DNA of 64,000 nucleotides from Thioalkalivibrio sp. ALJ16 (GCF_000377345.1 NZ_KB898042.1:1-64000); one strand, 5' to 3'; shown: positions 9,751 to 18,586, counted from the stretch's first letter. Notes: generated by a model not told the origin, from the letters alone. Numbers and translations: made by a program.

Positions 9751-10200
9751 TCAGGCCGCGTGGGCTTCCTTGGCCTTGCGTGCGGCCTCGGCCTCTTCCG
9801 GCGAGTAGGCGGCACCCGACCAGAGCATCTCGTAGGCGATCTCCTCGTTACCGTTTTCGCACAGCTCGAGGACATCCTGGAACAGCGGCTGGAAGGTCTC
9901 GCTGCGGTGCGAGGCCTCGTGTTCCTCCATGCTGCGCCAGAAGGTGATGATCAGGGCCTCCTTGTCTTTCAGCGGGCTCTCAACGGCCTGGCCGATGGTG
10001 GAGCCCTCGTTGGAGACCGCGCCGGAGTTGAGCGACACGAAGCCGCCGACGAAACCGGTGTCCGAGTGGTAGGTCTTCACGTTCTCGCAGAGCACCGCGA
10101 CGCGTTCCTGCAGGTCGTCAATGCTGTACTCCGGCTTCAGGATCACGCGATTGATGGTGACCACGCCGTCGCTCGGGAAGTTGTTGATCAGCTGGCTCAT
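9751..10200 (-). CDS. Small protein resembling antibiotic-biosynthesis-monooxygenase (dimeric alpha/beta barrel) fold
   Basis: A 149-residue soluble protein. The N-terminal half alternates short strands and a helix, and the centre has KEALIITFWRSMEEHEASHR, the pattern (strand, WxS, acidic helix with His) seen in ABM/EthD-type dimeric alpha/beta-barrel proteins. The assignment is by pattern only and the catalytic role is unknown. The start is well supported: AGGAGG sits six bases before the ATG. It is a single gene with its own strong terminator, divergent from the ArsR-rhodanese/MFS operon with a 264-base shared upstream region, so the two may share a regulatory theme. Confidence 0.75.
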   Translation of the reverse strand: MSQLINNFPSDGVVTINRVILKPEYSIDDLQERVAVLCENVKTYHSDTGFVGGFVSLNSGAVSNEGSTIGQAVESPLKDKEALIITFWRSMEEHEASHRSETFQPLFQDVLELCENGNEEIAYEMLWSGAAYSPEEAEAARKAKEAHAA

Positions 10201-10266
10201 GACGTCCTCCTTTTGCTAGGGAAGGGTGCCCGTCGGGGGCACGGGGTAGTCATTCAGTTAGTAAGC

Positions 10267-10283
10267 AACTTCTAATTGAAGTT
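10267..10283. promoter_or_regulatory. AT-rich palindrome in the divergent promoter region
   Basis: AACTTC and GAAGTT form perfect 6-bp arms around TAATT, 67 bases upstream of the minus-strand gene at 10200. The surrounding 40 bases are AT-rich against a GC-rich background, which suggests a promoter/operator for that gene. The binding protein is unknown, and the arms differ from those of the operator at 10436. Confidence 0.4.
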
Positions 10284-10435
10284 CCTGAGCAATCTAATCA
10301 GGTATTCCGGGGCGGCCAATATGACCCAAAAACCGTAGGGTCCAATCCTCCGCAGTGACGGAGAGGGCGGGTTGAAAGGTGGCGCCGGGCGATGAAAACG
10401 CGGGTCTTGCGCGGCGCGCGCGCACCGTATAACGT

Positions 10436-10459
10436 ATATTCCAACGAATATTGGAATAT
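10436..10459 (+). promoter_or_regulatory. Inverted-repeat operator overlapping the arsR-rhodanese start region
   Basis: ATATTCCAA (10436-10444) and TTGGAATAT (10451-10459) are perfect 9-bp inverted arms with a 6-bp spacer. The last base lies five bases before the ATG at 10465. The TATATT within the left arm could be a -10 element. An ArsR-family repressor encoded immediately downstream would be expected to bind such a site and repress itself and the MFS gene. Confidence 0.7.
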
Positions 10460-10464
10460 GTGTG

Positions 10465-11154
10465 ATGTCCGGACGTGACCTCAAGGATCTCCTGTACGAA
10501 CAGGTGGCCCGCATCGCGCGGGCGGCGGCCAGCCCCAAGCGGTTGGAGCTGATCGAGATCCTCGTGCAGGGGGAGAAGAGCGTCGAACAACTGGCGGCCG
10601 ACGCGGAGATCAGCGTGAAACTGGCCAGCGCCCACCTGAAGGAGCTGCGCCTGGCGCGGCTGGTCGAGGCGCGGCGCGAGGGTCGGCGCATGTTCTACCG
10701 CCTGGTCGATCGGCATGTCGCCGACTTCTGGGTGATGTTGCGCACACTGGCCGAAGAACGGCTGCTGGAGCTGCAGGCCGCCACCCGCGAGATCGCCGAG
10801 GGCGGCGGCGATCTGGCCCCCATGGCGGGGGAACAGCTACTCGAGCGGGCGCGGCGCGGCGAGGTGATCGTGCTCGACGTGCGTCCGGGCATGGAATACG
10901 CCAACGCCCATCTCCCCTATGCCCGCTCCATCCCCGTCAGCGAATTGCGCGACCGGCTGGGCGAATTGCCGGCCGACCGGCCGGTGGTGGCGTACTGCCG
11001 TGGACCGTACTGCCTGATGGCGAGCGAGGCCGTAGCGATTCTCGCGCGGTCCGGTTTTCAGGCCAGTCGTCTCGAGGATGGCGTTGCCGAATGGCGCTAC
11101 CAGGGCTTGCCGCTCGCCACCGCGGCTCATGACAGCGAGGAGTGCACCGAGTGA
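10465..11154 (+). CDS. ArsR-family regulator fused to a rhodanese domain
   Basis: A 229-residue two-domain protein. Residues about 10-95 form an ArsR winged helix (ASPKRLELIEILVQGEKSV, then SVKLASAHLKELRLARLV). Residues about 115-220 form a rhodanese domain with the active-site loop CRGPYC. Rhodanese cysteines form persulfides, so the natural hypothesis is a sulfur-species-sensing repressor; this is an inference. The start could be the GTG at 10462 or the ATG at 10465; GGAA lies just upstream. The gene overlaps the MFS transporter start (GTGA), so the two form an operon under the palindromic operator at 10436. Confidence 0.88.
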   Translation: MSGRDLKDLLYEQVARIARAAASPKRLELIEILVQGEKSVEQLAADAEISVKLASAHLKELRLARLVEARREGRRMFYRLVDRHVADFWVMLRTLAEERLLELQAATREIAEGGGDLAPMAGEQLLERARRGEVIVLDVRPGMEYANAHLPYARSIPVSELRDRLGELPADRPVVAYCRGPYCLMASEAVAILARSGFQASRLEDGVAEWRYQGLPLATAAHDSEECTE

Positions 11155-12470
11155 CGGACTACCACCACAAGGCCGCGGAGGCCTATGACCACCTGACCCA
11201 CGGGATCCGCGAGAATCTGGGACAGTTCGGGCAGCAGCTCATTCAGGTCTTTTTTGTCGGCCTGACGATCGGGATGATGCGCACTGTGATCCCGGCACTG
11301 GCCGAGGACGAGTTCGGCGTGGCCGAGGGCTCGTTCATGCTGCTGACGGCCTTCGTGGTTGCCTTTGGGGTGGTCAAGGGGGCGCTGAATTTCGTCGCCG
11401 GACGCCTGTCCGAGCGGCTCGGGCGCAAGACGGTGCTGATGCTGGGCTGGATGGCGGCGATCCCGATCCCGTTCATGATCCTGTATGCGCCCTCGTGGAA
11501 CTGGATCGTCGCGGCCACCATCCTGCTGGGGATGAATCAGGGCCTGGCCTGGTCGATGACCCAGACCGCGAAGATGGACATCACCCGCAGTGACGAACGC
11601 GGCTTCACCATGGGCATGAACGAGTTTTCCGGTTACGTCGGCGTGGCCGTGGCCGGGATCGTGACCGGCTATCTGGCCGCCGCCCTGGGTCCGCGGATGG
11701 GACTGTTCGTGTTCGGTGTGGTGGTGATCGTGATCGCCATCCTGATGACCGCGATCTGGGTGCGCGAGACACTGGATTGGGCCCGGGCCGAGGGCGCGCG
11801 TCACGCGGCCGGGCGCAGCACCGGGCCGACCCCGCGCTTCCCCCGCAATATCGCCGACCGTCCCGGCACCTGGGAGGTGTTCACGCTGGTGTCCTGGCGT
11901 GACCGGCGCATGGCGGCGTTCAGCCAGGCGGGGCTGGTGGAGAAGTTCGTGGATGCGCTGGTGTGGGTGTTCTACCCCGTGTTCCTTTACCAGCAGGGGC
12001 TGGGACTGGCCGCGATCGGCTGGGTGGTGGGCATCTACGGGTTCGTCTGGGGTGGTTCGCAGTTCATGACCGGGCGGCTGTCGGATCATATCGGCAGGCT
12101 GCGGCCGATCATCTGGGGCATGTGGATCTGTGGCGGCGGGGTCGCCCTGACCCTGCTCGGCGAGGGCGTGCTGTGGTGGTCGTTCGCGGCCGCGGTGACC
12201 GGGTTCGGCATGGCGCTCCTGTACCCGAATCTCAGCGCCGCGGTGGCGGATATCGCGCACCCGAACTGGCGTGGCTCGGCAATCGGGACCTACCGCTTCT
12301 GGCGCGATCTGGGCTACGGCGTGGGTGCGCTGGGGCTCGGGATCGTGGCCCATGTCGGCGGCACGGTCACCTGGGGCTTCTGGTTCGTGGCGATCGCGAT
12401 GTTCGCCTCCGGGGCCGTGGTCTGGTGGTGGGGCGAGGAGACCCATCCGCGCCTGAACCCGGATGACTGA
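11151..12470 (+). CDS. Major facilitator superfamily transporter
   Basis: A 439-residue inner-membrane protein with twelve predicted helices. The MFS loop 2-3 signature is GRLSERLGRKTVLMLGW and a second copy, GRLSDHIGRLRPIIWGMW, occurs in the C-terminal half. The GTG at 11151 is preferred over the GTG at 11142 because GAGGAG sits nine bases before it and it overlaps the regulator stop. The substrate is unknown. Coupling to an ArsR-rhodanese regulator suggests export of a compound linked to sulfur or thiol stress, but this rests on context only. Confidence 0.88.
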   Translation: MTDYHHKAAEAYDHLTHGIRENLGQFGQQLIQVFFVGLTIGMMRTVIPALAEDEFGVAEGSFMLLTAFVVAFGVVKGALNFVAGRLSERLGRKTVLMLGWMAAIPIPFMILYAPSWNWIVAATILLGMNQGLAWSMTQTAKMDITRSDERGFTMGMNEFSGYVGVAVAGIVTGYLAAALGPRMGLFVFGVVVIVIAILMTAIWVRETLDWARAEGARHAAGRSTGPTPRFPRNIADRPGTWEVFTLVSWRDRRMAAFSQAGLVEKFVDALVWVFYPVFLYQQGLGLAAIGWVVGIYGFVWGGSQFMTGRLSDHIGRLRPIIWGMWICGGGVALTLLGEGVLWWSFAAAVTGFGMALLYPNLSAAVADIAHPNWRGSAIGTYRFWRDLGYGVGALGLGIVAHVGGTVTWGFWFVAIAMFASGAVVWWWGEETHPRLNPDD

Positions 12471-12506
12471 GCGCCTGCGGCCGCGGTCGGACCGGCACCG
12501 GCAGGG

Positions 12507-12965
12507 CTACCAGCGGGCCTTGTCCCACATGTCCGGGTTGGCCCAGAAACGCGCGTTCAGCCAGTCCGGCGTCAGCTTGTAGTCGTACAGGCTGGTGCGG
12601 TAGACGGCGTGATCCGGGAGTACGGTCTCGGCATCCGGGTCGCGGCGGAACCCGAGCGCCAGGAACTCGTTCAGGCCCCAGCGGTGATCGTCCAGTCGGT
12701 GCAGGATCAGGACCTCGTCGGCCCAGCGGTCGCGCAGTCCGCCGAGCAGCTGCTGGCCGGTTGCGGGGTCCAGGGCGCTCAGCGTATCCAGCAGCAGCAC
12801 CAGCGGCACCCGCTGTTGCGGCGGCGCGTCGAGGAAGTCGGCCACCGCAAGCGGTTCCAGCCCGTCCGGAATGCCGTCCGGGGCCGGCTCCGCGACCAGC
12901 AGCACGGCGCGGCCGTCGCGCAGGCGGCGTGGCAGGTGTCGGCGCAGGGCTTCAAGATCCAGCAA
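12507..12965 (-). CDS. Conserved hypothetical protein (DUF6231-like)
   Basis: A 152-residue soluble protein. The C-terminal block (YDYKLTPDWLNARFWANPDM, then WDKARW) resembles a conserved gammaproteobacterial family that I associate with DUF6231; no function is known. A TTG start at 12965 is chosen because GGAGG lies six bases upstream and there is no ATG nearby. The gene is head-to-head with the cyclic-nucleotide-binding gene, with 94 bases between them. Confidence 0.7.
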   Translation of the reverse strand: MLDLEALRRHLPRRLRDGRAVLLVAEPAPDGIPDGLEPLAVADFLDAPPQQRVPLVLLLDTLSALDPATGQQLLGGLRDRWADEVLILHRLDDHRWGLNEFLALGFRRDPDAETVLPDHAVYRTSLYDYKLTPDWLNARFWANPDMWDKARW

Positions 12966-13059
12966 GGCGTGCCTCCGGTGGGGCCCCGTTCGGGGCCGCG
13001 TTCGTTATACTCTAATGTACTCGAACACCTTCCGCGGAACCGTCAAAAGGAAGCCCTTC

Positions 13060-13542
13060 ATGTCCAAGGAACTGCTGACCGAATTCCTCTCCAAACACCC
13101 AATCTCGGCGTCCCTGACGCCGGCCGAGGTCGAAGTCCTGCTCGAGTATCTGGAAGTGGTGGAGACCCATCACAAGCAGGTGATCGCCGACATCGGCGAG
13201 GTCGGGGAGTCGCTGTTCTTCGTGGTCAGCGGGACCGCCGCGCTGTACCACGACGACGGCAGCCAGGAGATCGAGGTCGGCCGCATGCAGACCGGCGAGC
13301 TGGCGGGGTCCATGTCGTTCTTCGACCGCGTGCCGCGTGGCGTGCGCATGCGTGCCCTGAGCGACAATACCCGCCTGTTGCGCCTGTCGCGCTCCATGTA
13401 CGACCGCCTGCGTGTCGAGCAGCCGTACATCGCGGTGAACCTGCTCGAGTTTGCCATCATCAGCCTGGATCACCTGATCCGCCGGGTCTCCGAGGACGTG
13501 GCCACCTACGCCCACTATCTCTACTCCCCGGGCAAGAAGTAA
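13060..13542 (+). CDS. Cyclic-nucleotide-binding-domain protein
   Basis: A 160-residue protein made almost entirely of a CRP-type cNMP-binding barrel: GEVGESLFFVVSGTAALY, then MQTGELAGSMSFFDRVPRGV, the phosphate-binding-cassette region, followed by an alpha-helical tail. There is no DNA-binding helix-turn-helix, so it is not a transcription factor of the Crp class. It may sense a nucleotide or simply use the fold. ATG 13060 is preceded by AAAAGGAAG. A TATACT-like -10 lies near 13007. The ligand cannot be predicted. Confidence 0.82.
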   Translation: MSKELLTEFLSKHPISASLTPAEVEVLLEYLEVVETHHKQVIADIGEVGESLFFVVSGTAALYHDDGSQEIEVGRMQTGELAGSMSFFDRVPRGVRMRALSDNTRLLRLSRSMYDRLRVEQPYIAVNLLEFAIISLDHLIRRVSEDVATYAHYLYSPGKK

Positions 13543-13566
13543 CCCCGGTCGCGGGCGGAGACTCTC

Positions 13567-14358
13567 GTGCTCGCCACCCTGCAGACGATCGCCGAGCACC
13601 TGCTGCTGCCGCCCGGGCTGGGCATCACGCTGACCCTTGTGGGCGTGGCCCTGTGGCGCGCCGACTGGCGGGGCGGGCGGGCGCTGCTCGCCCTGGGCCT
13701 GCTGGCGCTGGTGCTGCCAAGCCTGAACATCGTGGCCCAGCCGCTGGCCCACAGCATCGAGCGTGACCTGCGCGACGGCGTGATCGCGGTGGGCCGGGCC
13801 GATGCCATTGTGGTGCTGGGGGGTGGCCGCTGGCCCGGGCGCGCCGAGGACGGCGGGCGTGACGCCTTGAATCCGCAGACCCACGAGCGCCTGCGACATG
13901 CGGCGCGGCTGCACCGCGATACCGGGTTGCCGATCCTGGTCTCCGGCGGGCGTCCGGGTGCCTTGCCGGGCCGGCGCTCCGAGGCCGAGCTGATGGCGGC
14001 GAGCCTGCAGGGCGATCTGGGGGTGCCGGTGCGCTGGCTGGAGAACACCTCGCGCAACACCTGCGAGAACGCCTCCCACACCCGCCAGCGACTCGAGAAC
14101 AGTGATGTGCAGCGGGTACTGGTGGTGACCCAGGCGCTGCATCTGCCGCGTGCACTGGCCTGCTTCGAGCGCGCGGGACTGGCCGCCGACCCGGCCCCGG
14201 CCGGCTTTCGCGGCCCGACCGGCGACCCGATGCGGGTCGAGGACTTCCTGCCGCGACTGGACGCCCTGGAGACCTCCCGCTTCGCCCTGCGCGAGTGGCT
14301 GGCGCGTCTGGCGCGCCCGCTGCGCGATCGCCTGCCGGAGCGGGGCGACCCGGCCTGA
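13567..14358 (+). CDS. YdcF/ElyC-family (DUF218) membrane protein
   Basis: A 263-residue protein with two N-terminal membrane helices (about 17-60) followed by a DUF218 domain: ADAIVVLGGG, the LPILVSGGRPG segment, ENTSRNTCENA and VTQALHLPRALACFERAGL. In E. coli the related ElyC and SanA act at the envelope (peptidoglycan and undecaprenyl-phosphate homeostasis); the precise role here is unknown. The GTG start at 13567 has GGAG upstream. The stop overlaps the next gene (TGATG), so it is co-transcribed with the YdbH-like gene. Confidence 0.88.
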   Translation: MLATLQTIAEHLLLPPGLGITLTLVGVALWRADWRGGRALLALGLLALVLPSLNIVAQPLAHSIERDLRDGVIAVGRADAIVVLGGGRWPGRAEDGGRDALNPQTHERLRHAARLHRDTGLPILVSGGRPGALPGRRSEAELMAASLQGDLGVPVRWLENTSRNTCENASHTRQRLENSDVQRVLVVTQALHLPRALACFERAGLAADPAPAGFRGPTGDPMRVEDFLPRLDALETSRFALREWLARLARPLRDRLPERGDPA

Positions 14359-16433
14359 TGCACGCGCGGCGCGGTGCACCGGGTGCAGTGGCCGCGGCGG
14401 CCGGGCTGGTGCTTTTCCTGCTGTCGGGGGCGGCGATGGCCGCCGAATCCGCATCGGCTGCCGGCGGTATCCAACTCGACCTGCAGATCGAATCCCTGCT
14501 GCGCGAGGATCTCGATGCCCGCGGCCTGAGTACGCGGGTGGAATGGACGCGCGAAGGCCTGTCGCTGGAAATCCGCGCGGAACGCGTCGAGCTTCCCGCC
14601 CCGATCGGGACCCTGCGACGACTGCGGGTGGAATGTGGCGACCTGCGGCTCGGCCGTACCGAGGTCCGCTGCGAGGCCGCCCGACTCTGGGGGGATGCCG
14701 GGGATCTGGAGCTGCGCGGCGCGCGGGTGCGCCTGGTCTGGGGCCGCGAGAGCGGTCAGCTGACCCTGGCGGGCGCCTGGCCGGGCTGGTTCGGGGCCAG
14801 CGGGGATGTTCGTGTGCACCGCGACCCGGCGCGCGGCTGGGATGTGCGGGCCGATCTCGACGGCATTGATCTGGCGGCGCTGGCCGCCTCCCCGCGCCTG
14901 CCGATGGAGCTGCCCGTGCACCTTGGCCAGGGCCGGGCGGATGTCGCGCTGCGCTGGCGTGAACGCGGCCGTTCGGAAGGCACCCTGCGGGTCCATGACC
15001 TCGCCTTCAGCGATGACCTCGGGCTCCAGGCGGGCGAGGAGCTGGATGCGCGACTGTGGGTCGCGGGGGACGCGAACGGCTGGGATGTGGAGGCGGCCGT
15101 GACGGCAGGCGTGGTGTTCGTGGATCCCTGGTTCGTGGATCTCGACGCCGAGGGGCCGGTCGCGCTGGAGGCCCGTGGCCTGGTGGCGGACGCCGACAAC
15201 GGCTCGGCGCGCACGGATTCGCTCTCGCTGGACTATGGGGCGGCGGCGGCCCTGCAGGGGCAGGACCTGGCGTTCGCGCCCGGGCGCGGGCTGGAGGGCC
15301 GGGTCCAGGCGGAGATCGCGGCGCTGGGGGTGATCTACGACACCCTGCTGTCGCCCTGGCTGGTGGGGACCCCGCTGGGCGAGCTGGATGTCGCGGGTCA
15401 CCTGGCGGGCGAGATCGAACTGCAGGATTCCATGCCGCGTTACATGCGTGCGGAGTGGTCCGGGGTGGAGGCGCAGGATCGTCGGGGTCGCTTCGGTCTC
15501 AGTGGGGCGCGGGGTGGACTCGACTGGTCGGACTCGGTGCCGGGCGGTCCGGGGCGCATCGAAGTGGATGCCGCCCATCTCTACGGGCTCCCGTTCGATG
15601 CCTTCAGCGCGCAGGTGCGGGCGCGGCCACAGGGACTGGAGTTACTGGAGGCGACCGAGATCCCGATCCTCGACGGTGGGCTGCGGGTCGGGGCCTTCAG
15701 TCTGCAGCAGACGGAGACCGGGCCGGATGTGCAGTTTCAGGGCGGCATCCGGGCCATCAGCCTGGAGCCGTTGACCGAGGTGCTGGGATGGCCCCGGTTC
15801 TCCGGGCAGGTGGCGGGAATGATCCCGCGCGTCCGCCTGGAGGATGGCGACCTGAACGTGGACGGGCGGTTGCTGGTGCAGGTGTTTGACGGCGAGGTGG
15901 TGCTGCGTGATGTCTATATCCACGATCTGTTCGGATACGCCCCGGAGCTGGGGCTGTCGACGCAGATCCAGCGCCTGGACCTGGAGCTGGTCACCCGTGC
16001 CTTCGATTTCGGGCGTATCCAGGGCCGTCTGTCGGGCCACGTGAACGACCTGGTGATGGTGGACTGGTCGCCGGTGCATATGGATCTGGAGCTGATGACG
16101 CCGATGGATGCGCCGGGGCGACGGCGCATCAGCCAGCGCGCGGTGGAGAACATCACCGAGCTGGGCGGGGGGATCCAGGCGGCGGCGTCGTCGATCTTCC
16201 TGCGCTTTTTCGAGAACTTCAGCTATCGCCGCCTGGGCTTTCGCTGCGAGCTGCGCGGGGACGTATGCACCGCCTCCGGCGTCGCGGACCGTGCCGATGG
16301 CGGCTTTGTGCTGGTGCAGGGCGGCGGGCTGCCGCAGATCCAGGTGATTGGCTACAACCGCCGCGTCGACTGGCCCGAGCTGATCCATCGGCTGGAGAGC
16401 ATCCAGGCGGGGGAGGGGCCGGTCATGCAGTGA
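14358..16433 (+). CDS. ydbH: YdbH-like AsmA-superfamily intermembrane lipid-bridge protein
   Basis: A 691-residue protein with an N-terminal signal/anchor (residues 8-27) followed by long beta-rich repeats typical of AsmA-like proteins. The C-terminal YdbH ('dicarboxylate transport', pfam11739) region includes FSYRRLGFRCELRGDVC and GGLPQIQVIGYNRRVDW. In E. coli YdbH, with TamB and YhdP, moves phospholipid to the outer membrane and pairs with the lipoprotein YnbE, with YdbL as helper. Here the next gene carries features of both YnbE and YdbL, which supports the assignment. ATG 14358 overlaps the previous stop. Confidence 0.85.
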   Translation: MHARRGAPGAVAAAAGLVLFLLSGAAMAAESASAAGGIQLDLQIESLLREDLDARGLSTRVEWTREGLSLEIRAERVELPAPIGTLRRLRVECGDLRLGRTEVRCEAARLWGDAGDLELRGARVRLVWGRESGQLTLAGAWPGWFGASGDVRVHRDPARGWDVRADLDGIDLAALAASPRLPMELPVHLGQGRADVALRWRERGRSEGTLRVHDLAFSDDLGLQAGEELDARLWVAGDANGWDVEAAVTAGVVFVDPWFVDLDAEGPVALEARGLVADADNGSARTDSLSLDYGAAAALQGQDLAFAPGRGLEGRVQAEIAALGVIYDTLLSPWLVGTPLGELDVAGHLAGEIELQDSMPRYMRAEWSGVEAQDRRGRFGLSGARGGLDWSDSVPGGPGRIEVDAAHLYGLPFDAFSAQVRARPQGLELLEATEIPILDGGLRVGAFSLQQTETGPDVQFQGGIRAISLEPLTEVLGWPRFSGQVAGMIPRVRLEDGDLNVDGRLLVQVFDGEVVLRDVYIHDLFGYAPELGLSTQIQRLDLELVTRAFDFGRIQGRLSGHVNDLVMVDWSPVHMDLELMTPMDAPGRRRISQRAVENITELGGGIQAAASSIFLRFFENFSYRRLGFRCELRGDVCTASGVADRADGGFVLVQGGGLPQIQVIGYNRRVDWPELIHRLESIQAGEGPVMQ

Positions 16434-16521
16434 CCAGCGCCGGCGTTTGGTTGCGGTTCAGCATGATGGTGTAGATTGGGAGGCATGCGGGAATCACCCG
16501 CCTTAACACGGGAAGACAGGC

Positions 16522-17154
16522 ATGAAGGCTTTGTGGAGTGTTCCGGGACTGGCGCTGGTGTTTGCCCTGCTGGCCGGCTGCGTGACCATCAATATCTACT
16601 TCCCCACCGCCGCGGCGGAGGAGGCGGCGCGCGCCATCGTGCGCGACGCCCTTCAGGTGCCCGATGCCGTCCCCGAGAATGGCTCCGCGCCCGAGGCGGG
16701 GGCCGAAACCGGGGCCTGGAACGCGCCTTCCGGCGGGCAGGCCTCGCTGCCGGCCCTGGCCTGGGTGCTGGACCGGCTGATTCCGCCGGCTGCCGCGCAA
16801 AGCCCCGATCTGCAGATCCAGACCCCGGCGATCAACCGCATCCGTGCCTCGATGCGTGAGCGTGCGCCGCAGCTGGCGCCGCATTTCCGCAACGGGGCGG
16901 TCGGGTTCGGCAATAACGGCGATGTGGTGATTCGCGATCTCTCCGAGGTGCCGCTGCGGGACCGCAGTACCGTGCAGCGCCTGGTCAGCGAGGAGAACTC
17001 CGACCGCGATTCGCTCTACCGCGAGATCGCGCGCGCCAATGATCGCCCGGACTGGGAACGCCAGATCCGCGAGACCTTCGCCCGCGTCTGGGTGGAAGAG
17101 TCCCCGGCGGGCTACTGGTACCAGGACCGTAACGGCCAGTGGCAGCAGAAGTAG
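16522..17154 (+). CDS. ydbL: Lipoprotein with YnbE-like N-terminus and YdbL-like (DUF1318) C-terminus
   Basis: A 210-residue lipoprotein. The signal peptide ends in the lipobox LAGC (Cys20), followed by VTINIYFPTAAAEEAARAIV, reminiscent of the hydrophobic strand after the YnbE lipid anchor. A linker of about 60 residues is rich in Pro/Ala/Glu. The C-terminal 110 residues match DUF1318/YdbL: RIRASMRERAPQL, VSEENSDRDSLYREIARAN and the terminal GYWYQDRNGQWQQK. E. coli encodes YnbE and YdbL separately in ydbH-ynbE-ydbL. Here one product appears to do both jobs. It follows the YdbH-like gene by 88 bases and has GGAAGACAGGC before the ATG. Confidence 0.8.
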   Translation: MKALWSVPGLALVFALLAGCVTINIYFPTAAAEEAARAIVRDALQVPDAVPENGSAPEAGAETGAWNAPSGGQASLPALAWVLDRLIPPAAAQSPDLQIQTPAINRIRASMRERAPQLAPHFRNGAVGFGNNGDVVIRDLSEVPLRDRSTVQRLVSEENSDRDSLYREIARANDRPDWERQIRETFARVWVEESPAGYWYQDRNGQWQQK

Positions 17155-17192
17155 GGCCTGGTGACGGGGTCTCATACCTGCGGGAGTGACGC

Positions 17193-18557
17193 GTGGCGGG
17201 CGTAGCCTGGGCCGAACGCCTGGATGCCCGCCGGCGCCAGCTGGTCGAGCTGGTCCAGGACACGGACCTTTCGGCGCTGCCCTGGTGGAAGGCGGTCCCA
17301 CTGGGCGTGGTGCGGGGCCTCTTCGGCCTGGTCCGGGAGATATCCGAGGGCCAGCTGACGTTGCGCGCGATGAGTCTGGTCTACACCACGCTGCTGTCGA
17401 TGGTGCCGCTGCTGGCGCTGTCGTTCTCGGTGCTCAAGGCCTTTGGTGCCCACAATGCGGTGGAGCCGTTTCTGTTGGGCGTGCTCGAGCCCTTGGGCGA
17501 GCAGGGGGTGGAGATCGCCCACAACGTGCTCGACTTTGTCGACAACATGCGCGTGGGCGTGCTCGGCTTCGTCGGCCTGCTGTTCCTGGTGTATACCGTC
17601 ATCGCGCTGGTGCAGAAGATCGAACTGGCCTTCAACACCATCTGGCGGGTGGAGAACAGCCGCAGTCTGGCCCAGCGCTTTTCCAACTACCTGTCGGTGA
17701 TCCTGATCGGTCCGGTGCTGGTGGTCTCGGCGCTGGGGCTGACCGCCACGGTGATGTCGTCGGCCGCGATGCAGGCGATCGCCGGGGTCGAACCCTTCGG
17801 CATGCTGATTACCGAGATTTCGCGGCTCGTGCCGTACATCTTGATCATTGCCGCGTTCGCATTCATCTACGTGTTCGTGCCGAACACCCGGGTCAAGATC
17901 CTCCCGGCCCTGATCGGCGCGGTGGTGGCCGGTTTCCTGTGGCAGAGCGTGGGCTGGGTGTTTGCCAACATGGTGGCGGGCTCGACCCGCTACGCGGCGA
18001 TCTACTCCAGCTTCGCGATCATGATCATGCTGCTGATCTGGATCTATCTCGCCTGGCTGATCCTGTTGATCGGGGCGAATGTCGCCTTCTTCGTACAGCA
18101 CCCGGAGTACATGAACGTGCGCGGCATCCGCCTGCGCCTGTCCGGGGCGGCGCGCGAACGCATGGGGCTGCACCTGATGCAGCAGGTCGGGCAGCGGTTC
18201 CACGACGGGCGCCCGGCACCCACCCTGGACGAGGTGGCCGCGACTCTGGCGGTGCCGGGCAATGCCCTGGGCGATGCGGCGCACCGGCTGGAAGAGGCTG
18301 GTTTGCTGTTGAAGGCGGGAAGCGAGGGCCAGCATCTGGTGCCGGCCCGCGACCTGGATGCGATCCGCGTGGACGAGATCCTGGAGGCGCTGCGCGAGGA
18401 CAGCGATGATCACGCCATTCGTCGCCTGCGCGGCAGCCTGAGTGTGGAGACGACGCTGAAAGAGGTGGATCAGGCGCGCGAGGAGCGCCTGAACGGGCGC
18501 ACCCTGCGCGACCTGCTGGCACGGCCCGATGCCAGTGCCGCGGCCGAGACCGCCTGA
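17193..18557 (+). CDS. YihY/BrkB-family inner-membrane protein
   Basis: A 454-residue protein. Residues about 40-300 form the YihY/virulence-factor-BrkB domain with about six helices: LRAMSLVYTTLLSMVPLLAL, FVPNTRVKILPALIGAVVAG and the YSSFAIMIMLLIWIYLAWLI block near its end. A cytoplasmic domain of about 150 residues follows that is longer than in E. coli YihY and looks like a winged-helix-type regulatory tail. GTG 17193 is preceded by GGGAG. Function in the family is unresolved (a lipid or ion transport role is often proposed). It is single, 38 bases after the YdbL-like gene. Confidence 0.9.
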   Translation: MAGVAWAERLDARRRQLVELVQDTDLSALPWWKAVPLGVVRGLFGLVREISEGQLTLRAMSLVYTTLLSMVPLLALSFSVLKAFGAHNAVEPFLLGVLEPLGEQGVEIAHNVLDFVDNMRVGVLGFVGLLFLVYTVIALVQKIELAFNTIWRVENSRSLAQRFSNYLSVILIGPVLVVSALGLTATVMSSAAMQAIAGVEPFGMLITEISRLVPYILIIAAFAFIYVFVPNTRVKILPALIGAVVAGFLWQSVGWVFANMVAGSTRYAAIYSSFAIMIMLLIWIYLAWLILLIGANVAFFVQHPEYMNVRGIRLRLSGAARERMGLHLMQQVGQRFHDGRPAPTLDEVAATLAVPGNALGDAAHRLEEAGLLLKAGSEGQHLVPARDLDAIRVDEILEALREDSDDHAIRRLRGSLSVETTLKEVDQAREERLNGRTLRDLLARPDASAAAETA

Positions 18558-18586
18558 TACCCGGGCACGCTGGGGTCAGTCTGGGG

